This document shows, piece after piece, positions 1 to 5,961 of a stretch of 17,468 nt of DNA. The notes below the pieces were generated by a model. It had not been told where the DNA came from, did not search any database, and saw nothing but the letters and a program-made list of their open reading frames with translations. The stretch is from positions 1 to 17,468 of the forward strand of contig JADGHD010000029.1 in assembly GCA_019689615.1 (NCBI GenBank), read 5' to 3'. A program made the translations under genes and the position numbers. This DNA is from Frankia sp. GTDB taxonomy: Bacteria > Actinomycetota > Actinomycetes > Frankiales > Frankiaceae. Numbering within the stretch: position 1 is the first letter of the stretch; each line of letters starts with the position of its first letter.

Positions 1-88
1 GTCCGCCGCCGGCCCGCCCGCAGGTCCCGGATCGCCTGGGCCGACCGGCGGGCCGCCGCCGGCGGGGGAGCGCACAGGCGGTGGCGGC

Positions 89-526
89 ATGCCGGATGTC
101 GATCCGGAGCAGTTGTCGGACGTGGCGCTCGCGACGGCGATCATCGAGGGGCGCGCGCTGGTCGACGCCACCACGGCCCGGTGGATCCTGCTGCTCGGCG
201 AGTTCGACCGGCGTTCGCTCTGGCTGGCCGACGGGGCCGTCTCGGCGGCCGCCTGGCTGCGGCGGGAGTGCCGGATGAACGCGCCGACGTCGACGTCCGC
301 GCTGGCGGTGGCCCGGGCGCTGCGCGAGCTGCCGGCGACCAGGGCCGCCTTCACCGCGGGCGTGATCAGCTTCGAGCACGTGCGGGCGATCGTGCCGGCG
401 CTCGGCGGGCGGCGCAGCGAGCTGGCCCGGCGCGCCGATCCGATCTTCGCGCGGGCCGCGTCCTGGATGACCCCGCGCCAGGTCGCCCGGGTGGTCAGCA
501 CCTGGTCCGAGATCGCCGACGCGTAG
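89..526 (+). CDS. Truncated DUF222 (13E12-repeat type) protein lacking its HNH part
   Basis: This 145-residue protein resembles the N-terminal half of actinobacterial DUF222 proteins. The recognisable pattern is a helical segment (about 15-60, with AAWLRRECRM near 63), then a stretch with ARALRELPAT and ISFEHVRAIVPAL (about 76-105), then a MTPRQVARVVSTW segment close to the end. Full DUF222 proteins are usually 350-500 residues and often end in an HNH nuclease domain. Here a TAG stop follows the DUF222 N-domain, and I see no continuation in the other frames before 599. It is therefore a remnant or a stand-alone N-domain. The reading frame is open to the left edge, but the upstream translation is Gly/Pro-rich and unlike the family, so ATG 89 is chosen. 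A GGGGGAG lies 18 bp upstream, too far to be a convincing ribosome site. Function unknown; nuclease activity is not expected without the HNH motif. Confidence 0.65.
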   Translation: MPDVDPEQLSDVALATAIIEGRALVDATTARWILLLGEFDRRSLWLADGAVSAAAWLRRECRMNAPTSTSALAVARALRELPATRAAFTAGVISFEHVRAIVPALGGRRSELARRADPIFARAASWMTPRQVARVVSTWSEIADA

Positions 527-544
527 CGGGCCAGGCGCGAGGTT

Positions 545-576
545 GGGCCCGCCGCCGTGGGCGCGGCGACGGGCCC
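545..576. terminator. Strong hairpin between convergent genes, candidate bidirectional terminator
   Basis: GGGCCCG (545-551) pairs with CGGGCCC (570-576). After one C/A mismatch, 553-557 pairs with 564-568, leaving a 6-nt loop. That is 12 pairs in a compact G+C-rich stem between the stop of the DUF222 remnant (526) and the stop of the convergent accD gene (599). No T tract follows on either strand, as is common for actinobacterial terminators. Confidence 0.55.
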
Positions 577-598
577 GGTCGATGGGGCTGTGTGCGTG

Positions 599-2008
599 CT
601 ACAGCGGGATGTTGCCGTGCACGTTCTTGTCGGGCCGGCCGGCGGCCAGCGCCTCGGCGATCGCGGCGGCGACGGTGACCCGGGTGTTGATCGGCGAGAC
701 CACCGCGTCGACGACGCCGAGCTCGACCGCCTTCTCCACGCCGCCGACGGTGACCGCGTGCTCCTCGGCCAGCTCCTTGATCACTTCGGGCTGACGCTGC
801 GCCGGGACGGCGGCGATCCGCCGGCGGTGCAGGATCTTCACCGCTGCCTCGTGGCCCATCACCGCCACCTCGGCGGTCGGCCAGGCGTAGACCGCGGTGG
901 CGCCGAGGCAGGCGGCGTTCATCGCGATGTACGCGCCGCCGTAGGCCTTGCGGGTCACCACGGTCACCCGCGGCACCGTGCACTCGGCGAACGCGTACAG
1001 CAGCTTGGCCCCGCGGCGGACCACGCCCTCCCACTCCTGGCCGACGCCGGGCAGGTAGCCGGGCACGTCGACGAGGACGATCAGCGGCACGCCGAACGAG
1101 TCGCACATCCGGACGAACCGCGACGCCTTCTCCGCGGACAGCGAGTCCAGGCAGCCGCCGCGGCGCAGCGGGTTGTTCGCCACGACGCCGACAGTGCGCC
1201 CGCCGAGCCGGCCGAGGGCGGTGACGATGTTGCGCGCCCACTTCGGGTGCAGCTCGATGAAGCCGTCGTCGACCATGCCGCCGACCAGCGGGCGGACGTC
1301 GTAGGCCCGCCGCGGCGACTCCGGCAGGAAGCCGCCCAGGTCGCGGTTGGTCACCTGGGTGATGTCGATCTCACGCTGGTCGGCGAGCAGCGAGGTGATC
1401 TGGCGGGTGCGCTCGATCGCATCTTCCTCGGTGTCGCAGGTGACGTGCACCACGCCGCTCTTCGTGGAGTGCGTCACCGGGCCGCCGAGGCTGTCCGCGG
1501 TGCAGTCCTCGCCGGTGACCGAGCGGACCACGTCCGGGCCGGTGACGAAGACCTTCGCCTCCGGGCCCATGATCACGAGGTCGGTGAGCGCGGGGCCGTA
1601 GGCCGCCCCGCCCGCCGCCGGGCCAAGGACCAGCGAGATCTGCGGGATGCGGCCGGAGGCGCGGACGATCGCGGCGAAGACCCGGCCGACCCCGTCGAGG
1701 GAGCTCACGCCCTCCTGCAGCCGCGCGCCGCCCGAGTGCCAGATGCCGACGACCGGGCAGCCCATCCGCGCCGCCGACTCGATGGCGTGCACGATGCGGG
1801 CGCAACCGTCGCGTCCCATGGCTCCGCCCTGTACCGTTGCGTCAGTGGCAAAAGCGACGACTTCGTTGCCGTCGACCAGTCCTTGGCCGGCGACCACCCC
1901 CGAGCTGTCGGGAGCAGCGAAGTACGTGACGGTGCCTTCGTCGAAGAAGCGGTGCAGCCGGACTACTGGCGTACGAGGATCGACGAGTTCCGTCGTGGAC
2001 AGACTCAC
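599..2008 (-). CDS. accD6: Acyl-CoA carboxylase carboxyltransferase beta subunit, AccD6 type
   Basis: A 469-residue carboxyltransferase subunit that moves CO2 from biotin to an acyl-CoA, here most likely acetyl-CoA to give malonyl-CoA. It would need a biotinylated alpha subunit, which is not in the window. The N-terminal crotonase-fold half has HSGGARLQEG (91-100), whose GGA forms an oxyanion hole, and GPAAGGAAYGPALTD (129-143). The C-terminal half has GYLPGVGQEW (317-326) and RKAYGGAYIAMN (353-364) with the second oxyanion GGA. Residue I361 sits where propionyl-CoA carboxylases have Asp and acetyl-CoA-accepting ones have Ile. The YIAMN motif and the position next to fabF match mycobacterial accD6. 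Start: GTG 2008, chosen because AAGGAG (complement of 2016-2021) lies 7 nt upstream; the frame stays open further upstream but encodes Arg/Pro-rich sequence unlike the family. A 218-bp gap with a stem-loop separates it from fabF. Confidence 0.9.
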   Translation of the reverse strand: MSLSTTELVDPRTPVVRLHRFFDEGTVTYFAAPDSSGVVAGQGLVDGNEVVAFATDATVQGGAMGRDGCARIVHAIESAARMGCPVVGIWHSGGARLQEGVSSLDGVGRVFAAIVRASGRIPQISLVLGPAAGGAAYGPALTDLVIMGPEAKVFVTGPDVVRSVTGEDCTADSLGGPVTHSTKSGVVHVTCDTEEDAIERTRQITSLLADQREIDITQVTNRDLGGFLPESPRRAYDVRPLVGGMVDDGFIELHPKWARNIVTALGRLGGRTVGVVANNPLRRGGCLDSLSAEKASRFVRMCDSFGVPLIVLVDVPGYLPGVGQEWEGVVRRGAKLLYAFAECTVPRVTVVTRKAYGGAYIAMNAACLGATAVYAWPTAEVAVMGHEAAVKILHRRRIAAVPAQRQPEVIKELAEEHAVTVGGVEKAVELGVVDAVVSPINTRVTVAAAIAEALAAGRPDKNVHGNIPL

Positions 2009-2166
2009 CGGTTGTCTCCTTGCCTGAGCGGCGGACGGTCTGCTCCTAGAAGGTGGGCGGCCGCGGGCGCGGTCGTCCGGATTGCTTGCGGTGCGGGCAT
2101 GGCTGTCCGCAGGCAGCACAAGATCAAGGTGTGGCCCGCGTAGGCCTGCAGCTGGACTGCCTGGTC

Positions 2167-2220
2167 GGCCTCCGGAACCCCGCCATCCGGGTGGAGCCCG
2201 GCGTCAGGGCTCCGGAGGCC
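2167..2220 (-). terminator. Nested inverted repeat between fabF and accD6, candidate terminator or attenuator
   Basis: The arms GGCCTCCGGA (2167-2176) and TCCGGAGGCC (2211-2220) are perfectly complementary over 10 bp. Inside them CCGGG (2187-2191) pairs with CCCGG (2197-2201). The structure begins 6 bp after the fabF stop codon and no T run follows it in the direction of transcription. It could lower accD6 transcription relative to fabF or stabilise the 3' end of the fab message. The rest of the 2009-2226 gap shows no gene; I see no clear promoter for accD6 there. Confidence 0.5.
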
Positions 2221-2226
2221 ACCGCC

Positions 2227-3456
2227 TCAGCTGGTGGTGAAGGCCAGGCAGGCGTCGTGACCGCCGAAACCGAACGAGTTCGACAGGGCGGCACCCGACC
2301 CGATGGCCCGGTTCTCCATCGCCACCACGTCGAGCTCGATCTCGTCGTCGAGAGCGTCCAGGTTCCGGGTCGCCGGGACGATCCGGTCGCGCAGGGCGAG
2401 CACGGTGGCCACCGCCTCGACCGCGCCAGCCGCCCCGAGCAGGTGTCCCGTCATCGACTTCGTCGCCGTCACCGCCGCGTTGGCGACCGCCGGGCCGAGC
2501 GCCAGGTGCAGCGCCTTCGACTCGGCGATGTCACCGACCGGGGTGGACGTGGCGTGCGCGTTGACGTGCACGATGTCCGAGGGCGACAGCCCCTCGCACT
2601 CGAGCGCCTCGACGACCGCCCGCGCGGCCCCCGCCCCGGTCGGCTCGGGCGCGGCGACGTGGTACGCGTCCGAGCTGATGCCGGCGCCGGAGAGGTAGGC
2701 GTAGATCCGCGCGCCGCGGGCCCTGGCGAACTCCTCGGCCTCCAGGACCAGCATCCCGGCGCCCTCGCCGAGCACGAAGCCGTCCCGCGCCTTGTCGAAC
2801 GGCCGCGAGGCCGTCGTCGGCGAGTCGTTGCGCCTGGACAGCGCCTGCATCTGCGCGAACCCGGCGATCGGCAGCGGCGCGATGGCCGCCTCCGTGCCGC
2901 CGGTCACCACGACGTCCGCCCGGCCGGACCGGATCAGCTCGTAGGCCAGGGCGATCGCCTCGGTACCGGACGCGCAGGCGCTCACCGGCGCCCGCACGCC
3001 GCCCTTGGCGCCGAGCTCCAGACCGACCGTGGCGGCCGGGCCGTTGGGCATCAGCATCGGCACGACGTGCGGAGTCACCTTGCGGGCGCCCTGCGCCTTC
3101 AGTACGTCGTACTGCGAGAGCAGGGTGAGCACGCCGCCGATGCCGGAGCCGACCGAGACGGCCAGCCGCAGCGGGTCGACCTCGGGCGAGCCGGCGTCGG
3201 CCCAGGCCTCGCGCGCCGTGACCAGCGCCATCTGCTGGGTCCGGTCGAGCTTGCGGGCCTCGACCCGGCCGAGCGGCGGCTCGACCGCGAGCGGGGCGGC
3301 GATGTGGACCGGCACCGTGTCGATCCAGTCCGTCTCGAGACGGACCACACCCGAACGGCCGGCGAGCATCCCCTCCCACGTGGACGCCACATCGCCCCCG
3401 AGCGGAGTGGTCGCCCCGAGGCCGGTGACGACGACCCGCCTAGGGGACCTGGTCAC
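2227..3456 (-). CDS. fabF: 3-oxoacyl-ACP synthase II (KAS II)
   Basis: A 409-residue condensing enzyme that elongates acyl-ACP with malonyl-ACP in type II fatty-acid synthesis. The thiolase fold is complete. The nucleophile is C161 in VSACASGTEA, the catalytic histidines are H301 in NAHATSTP and H338 in KSMTGHLLGAAGA, with K333 just before. The Gly-rich loop SFGFGGH is at 394-400, the His after it being like mycobacterial KasA. Length is normal for FabF (about 410). The GTG start overlaps the acpP stop (GTGA, 3453-3456), so translation is probably coupled to acpP; no strong ribosome site of its own is visible. It is the fourth gene of the fabD-fabH-acpP-fabF cluster. A polyketide ketosynthase is unlikely because no chain-length-factor partner or other polyketide genes are present. 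Confidence 0.96.
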   Translation of the reverse strand: MTRSPRRVVVTGLGATTPLGGDVASTWEGMLAGRSGVVRLETDWIDTVPVHIAAPLAVEPPLGRVEARKLDRTQQMALVTAREAWADAGSPEVDPLRLAVSVGSGIGGVLTLLSQYDVLKAQGARKVTPHVVPMLMPNGPAATVGLELGAKGGVRAPVSACASGTEAIALAYELIRSGRADVVVTGGTEAAIAPLPIAGFAQMQALSRRNDSPTTASRPFDKARDGFVLGEGAGMLVLEAEEFARARGARIYAYLSGAGISSDAYHVAAPEPTGAGAARAVVEALECEGLSPSDIVHVNAHATSTPVGDIAESKALHLALGPAVANAAVTATKSMTGHLLGAAGAVEAVATVLALRDRIVPATRNLDALDDEIELDVVAMENRAIGSGAALSNSFGFGGHDACLAFTTS

Positions 3457-3701
3457 GCGGCGACACCCGCCCGCTGGATGTAGGAGACGGCGTCACCGAC
3501 GGTCTTCAGCGTCTTCACGTCGTCGTCCGGGATCTTGACGCCGAACTTCTCCTCCGCGGCCACCACGACCTCGACCATCGACAGCGAGTCGACGTCCAGG
3601 TCGTCGATGAAGGTCTTCTCCGGGGTGACGGCGGCCGGGTCGACGCCGGCGACCTCCTCGAGGATCTCGGCGAGACCAGCGAGGACATCAGTCTGGGACA
3701 T
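3453..3701 (-). CDS. acpP: Acyl carrier protein
   Basis: An 82-residue acidic four-helix protein that carries growing acyl chains on a 4'-phosphopantetheine arm. The attachment serine is S39 in the motif DVDSLSMVE, followed by the recognition helix VEVVVAAEEKFGVKIPDDD. The Asp/Glu-rich composition and length are typical of primary-metabolism ACPs. The ATG at 3701 is preceded by AAGAAAGG about 5 nt upstream, a good ribosome site in line with the high ACP output needed. A 96-bp gap (3702-3797) separates it from fabH and holds only a weak 5-bp stem (CCCCG 3767-3771 / CGGGG 3779-3783). An extra promoter or processing site for acpP there is possible but not shown. Confidence 0.96.
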   Translation of the reverse strand: MSQTDVLAGLAEILEEVAGVDPAAVTPEKTFIDDLDVDSLSMVEVVVAAEEKFGVKIPDDDVKTLKTVGDAVSYIQRAGVAA

Positions 3702-3797
3702 CGGGGACCTTTCTTGATCTCACGTTCGGAATTGCCTGGGTGGTGACCGTCATCCGCCACACGCGGCCCCGCGGCCCTCGGGGGTTTGCCGGAGTAT

Positions 3798-4751
3798 CTA
3801 GGGACAGCGGATGACCTGGCCACAGTAGGTCAGTCCGGCGCCGAAACCGAAGAGAAGCACCGGGTCGCCACGGCGCAGTTCGCCGGCGTCGATCAGCCGG
3901 GACAGGGCGAGCGGGACGCTGGCGGCGGACGTGTTGCCCGCGTCGACGACATCGCGGGCGATCACGGCGTTGTGGGCGCCGAGGCTGTTGGCGAGCGCCT
4001 CGACGATACGCAGGTTGGCCTGGTGGGGCACGATGCCGGCGAGCTGCTCCGGGGCGACGCCCGCCCGCTCGCAGATCCTGCGCAGCGCCGGGGCGAGGCC
4101 GATCGCCCAGCGGAAGACCGCCTGGCCCTCCATCCGGAAGAGGTTGTCGCCGAGGCCGGGCACGCGGATCGCCTCCGGCCGGGAGCCGTCGTGCCCCCAC
4201 ACCGCCGGACCGATCTCGTCGCGCTCGCCCGCCCCGACGACGGCCGCGCCGGCGCCGTCGGCCAGCAGGACGCAGGTCGTGCGGTCGTCCCAGTCGGTGT
4301 AGTCGGACAGCTTCTCGGTGGCGACCACCAGCACGTGCCGGGCGGAGCCGGCGCGGATGGTGTCGGCGGCCTGGGACAGGGCGTAGCAGAAGCCGGCGCA
4401 GCCCGCGTTGATGTCGAACGTGCCGGCCGTGCCCGAGCCGAGCCGGTGGGCGATCTGCGGCGCCGCCCCGGGGATCTGCGACGGGCTCGTGCAGGTGGCG
4501 ACGATGACCAGGTCGACGTCGGCCGGGTCGATCCCGGACGAGGCCAGCGCCTTCTCGGCCGCCGCCGTGCCCATCATCACGGTCGTCTCGTCGGCGTCGG
4601 CGATCCGGCGGGTGGCGATGCCGGTGCGGCTGCGGATCCAGGCGTCGGACGTGTCGACCCGCTGGGCGAGGTCGTCGTTGGTGACGACGCGGACCGGCCG
4701 GTAGGTACCGAAGCCGAGCACCCGTGCACCGGGGCGGGCCGGACTGGTCAT
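3798..4751 (-). CDS. fabH: 3-oxoacyl-ACP synthase III (KAS III)
   Basis: A 317-residue initiating condensing enzyme that joins a short acyl-CoA primer to malonyl-ACP. All three catalytic residues are visible: C118 in NAGCAGF, H243 in PHQANLRI and N273 in GNTSAAS. The C-terminal FGFGAGLTY (301-309) is the usual glycine-rich ending. Length is normal for the family. ATG 4751 overlaps the fabD stop (ATGA, 4748-4751), and AGGAG lies about 7 nt upstream of it inside fabD, so the two are translated as a coupled pair. In Streptomyces the equivalent gene sits in the same place (fabD-fabH-acpP-fabF). The primer preference (branched or straight) cannot be read from sequence by eye. Confidence 0.96.
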   Translation of the reverse strand: MTSPARPGARVLGFGTYRPVRVVTNDDLAQRVDTSDAWIRSRTGIATRRIADADETTVMMGTAAAEKALASSGIDPADVDLVIVATCTSPSQIPGAAPQIAHRLGSGTAGTFDINAGCAGFCYALSQAADTIRAGSARHVLVVATEKLSDYTDWDDRTTCVLLADGAGAAVVGAGERDEIGPAVWGHDGSRPEAIRVPGLGDNLFRMEGQAVFRWAIGLAPALRRICERAGVAPEQLAGIVPHQANLRIVEALANSLGAHNAVIARDVVDAGNTSAASVPLALSRLIDAGELRRGDPVLLFGFGAGLTYCGQVIRCP

Positions 4752-5719
4752 GAGGCCTCTCCTGGGGCGGCGGGCACCGGGGTGGCGGAACCGAGGTGGG
4801 CGGCGATCAGCTCACGGGCGGCCGGGAGGTCGTCCGGGCTCTTGACGGGCAGGATCCTGACACCGGGCAGCTCGCGGCGGGCGATCCCGGCAAGCGTGCC
4901 AGCGGGCGGCAGCTCGATGACGGCGGACACGCCGAGCTCGCGCAGCTTCGCCAGGCACAGGTCCCAGCGCACCGGCGCGGCGACCTGGTTGACCAGCCGG
5001 GATACCAGCTCCGGCCCGGCGGAGACGACGGCGCCGTCGGCGTTGGATACCTGGCCGAGCAGCGGCCTGCCCGGCCGGATGCCCGGCGCGACCTCGGCGA
5101 GGGCGTCCCGGGCCTGGGCCATGAAGTGGGTGTGGAACGCGCCGGCGACCGCGAGCGGGCGCACCCGCGCGCCGGCCGGTGGGTCGGCGGCGAGCTTCTC
5201 CAGCGCGGAGAGCTCACCGGCGGCGACGATCTGGCCGGCGCCGTTGCGGTTGGCCGGGGTGAGGCCCAGCCCCTCGATGTGGGCCGCGACCTGGTCCGGG
5301 TCGCCGCCGAGCACCGCCGACATGCCGGTCGGGGTGCGCGCGGACGCCTCTGCCATGGCCCGGCCGCGCAGCGCCACCAGCACCAGGGCCTCCTCCGGCG
5401 ACAGCGACCCGGCGATCGCCGCGGCCGTGATCTCGCCGACGCTGTGCCCGGCGACCACCAGCGCGCCGTCCGGGACCGGGCCCGGCGCCGGCAGGCCCAG
5501 CTGCTCGGCGGCCAGCAGCCCGGTCGCCACGATCAGCGGCTGGGCGACGGCCGTGTCCCTGATGGTCTCGGCTGGCGCGTCGCAGCCGAGCTCGACGAGG
5601 TCGAGGCCGGCCGCCGCGGAGAACCAGCGCAGGCGGGCCCTGGCGCCGGGGAGGTCAAGCCATGGCCGGAGCTGGCCCGGGGCCTGAGCCCCCTGGCCTG
5701 GCGCGAGGATGGCGAGCAC
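4748..5719 (-). CDS. fabD: Malonyl-CoA:ACP transacylase
   Basis: A 323-residue acyltransferase that moves malonate from CoA to ACP. The nucleophile is S93 in GHSVGE, the arginine that holds the malonyl carboxylate is R118 in ALRGRAM, and the general-base histidine is H196 in AGAFHTHFM. The oxyanion loop PGQGAQ is at 7-12. The last 20 residues are Pro/Ala-rich and outside the core fold. The GTG start at 5719 places the PGQG loop at the usual distance from the N-terminus; AGGT lies about 6 nt upstream, with GAAGGG a little further. It is the first gene of the fab operon, and the 242-bp region before it (5720-5961) carries two palindromes and a possible -10 element. Confidence 0.95.
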   Translation of the reverse strand: MLAILAPGQGAQAPGQLRPWLDLPGARARLRWFSAAAGLDLVELGCDAPAETIRDTAVAQPLIVATGLLAAEQLGLPAPGPVPDGALVVAGHSVGEITAAAIAGSLSPEEALVLVALRGRAMAEASARTPTGMSAVLGGDPDQVAAHIEGLGLTPANRNGAGQIVAAGELSALEKLAADPPAGARVRPLAVAGAFHTHFMAQARDALAEVAPGIRPGRPLLGQVSNADGAVVSAGPELVSRLVNQVAAPVRWDLCLAKLRELGVSAVIELPPAGTLAGIARRELPGVRILPVKSPDDLPAARELIAAHLGSATPVPAAPGEAS

Positions 5720-5787
5720 GTGTCTACCTAACCCTTCGCCGCCGTCGGCTGTCGCTGGCGTCCAGTCACCGATGTGCCGACGGCTCG

Positions 5788-5804
5788 TTGTAGCCGCCCT
5801 ACAA
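5788..5804. promoter_or_regulatory. Palindrome in the fabD leader/promoter region, candidate operator
   Basis: TTGTAG (5788-5793) and CTACAA (5799-5804) form a perfect 6-bp inverted repeat around CCGCC. It is one of the few A/T-rich islands in this region and lies about 70 bp before the fabD start, just downstream of the candidate -10. It could bind FasR or another regulator; the protein partner is inferred, not shown. Confidence 0.45.
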
Positions 5805-5824
5805 ATCTCGTGGCGCGGACCGGA

Positions 5825-5830
5825 ACGTTA
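5825..5830 (-). promoter_or_regulatory. Possible -10 element for the fab operon
   Basis: On the minus strand this reads TAACGT, matching the TANNNT form of actinobacterial -10 elements. TTGTCG lies 21 bp upstream, too far for a standard -35, so an activator-dependent promoter would be needed. The start point would be about 100 bp before fabD. Confidence 0.3.
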
Positions 5831-5858
5831 GCCGACCGCGTGGACGGGCCCCGACAAT

Positions 5859-5869
5859 CCTGTGACAGG
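5859..5869. promoter_or_regulatory. CCTGT-G-ACAGG palindrome upstream of fabD, candidate activator site
   Basis: A perfect 5-bp inverted repeat around a single G. It contains TGTGAC, which occurs again at 5887-5892 in the same orientation 26 bp away and also in the large inverted repeat upstream of the regulator gene. Its position about 30-40 bp upstream of the candidate -10 fits an activator such as FasR. Confidence 0.4.
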
Positions 5870-5961
5870 GCCGTAAAGTCGGGCGATGTGACGGTTCTCG
5901 CACCAGCGGCGACGGTGTGCACGCCGCTGCGCGACCATGCTCCCATCCGAACGACTGTAGG

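Noticed and set aside
557..2143. 528-codon plus-strand frame opposite accD6
   Set aside because: Composition is Asp/Arg/Val/Gly-rich shadow sequence; the opposite strand encodes all carboxyltransferase motifs.
3453..3456. 4-bp overlaps acpP/fabF and fabD/fabH as possible frameshifts
   Set aside because: These are standard GTGA/ATGA coupling overlaps, and all four proteins have full family length.
3767..3783. Small stem CCCCG/CGGGG between fabH and acpP
   Set aside because: Only 5 bp in very G+C-rich DNA, so it may be chance; not listed as a terminator.
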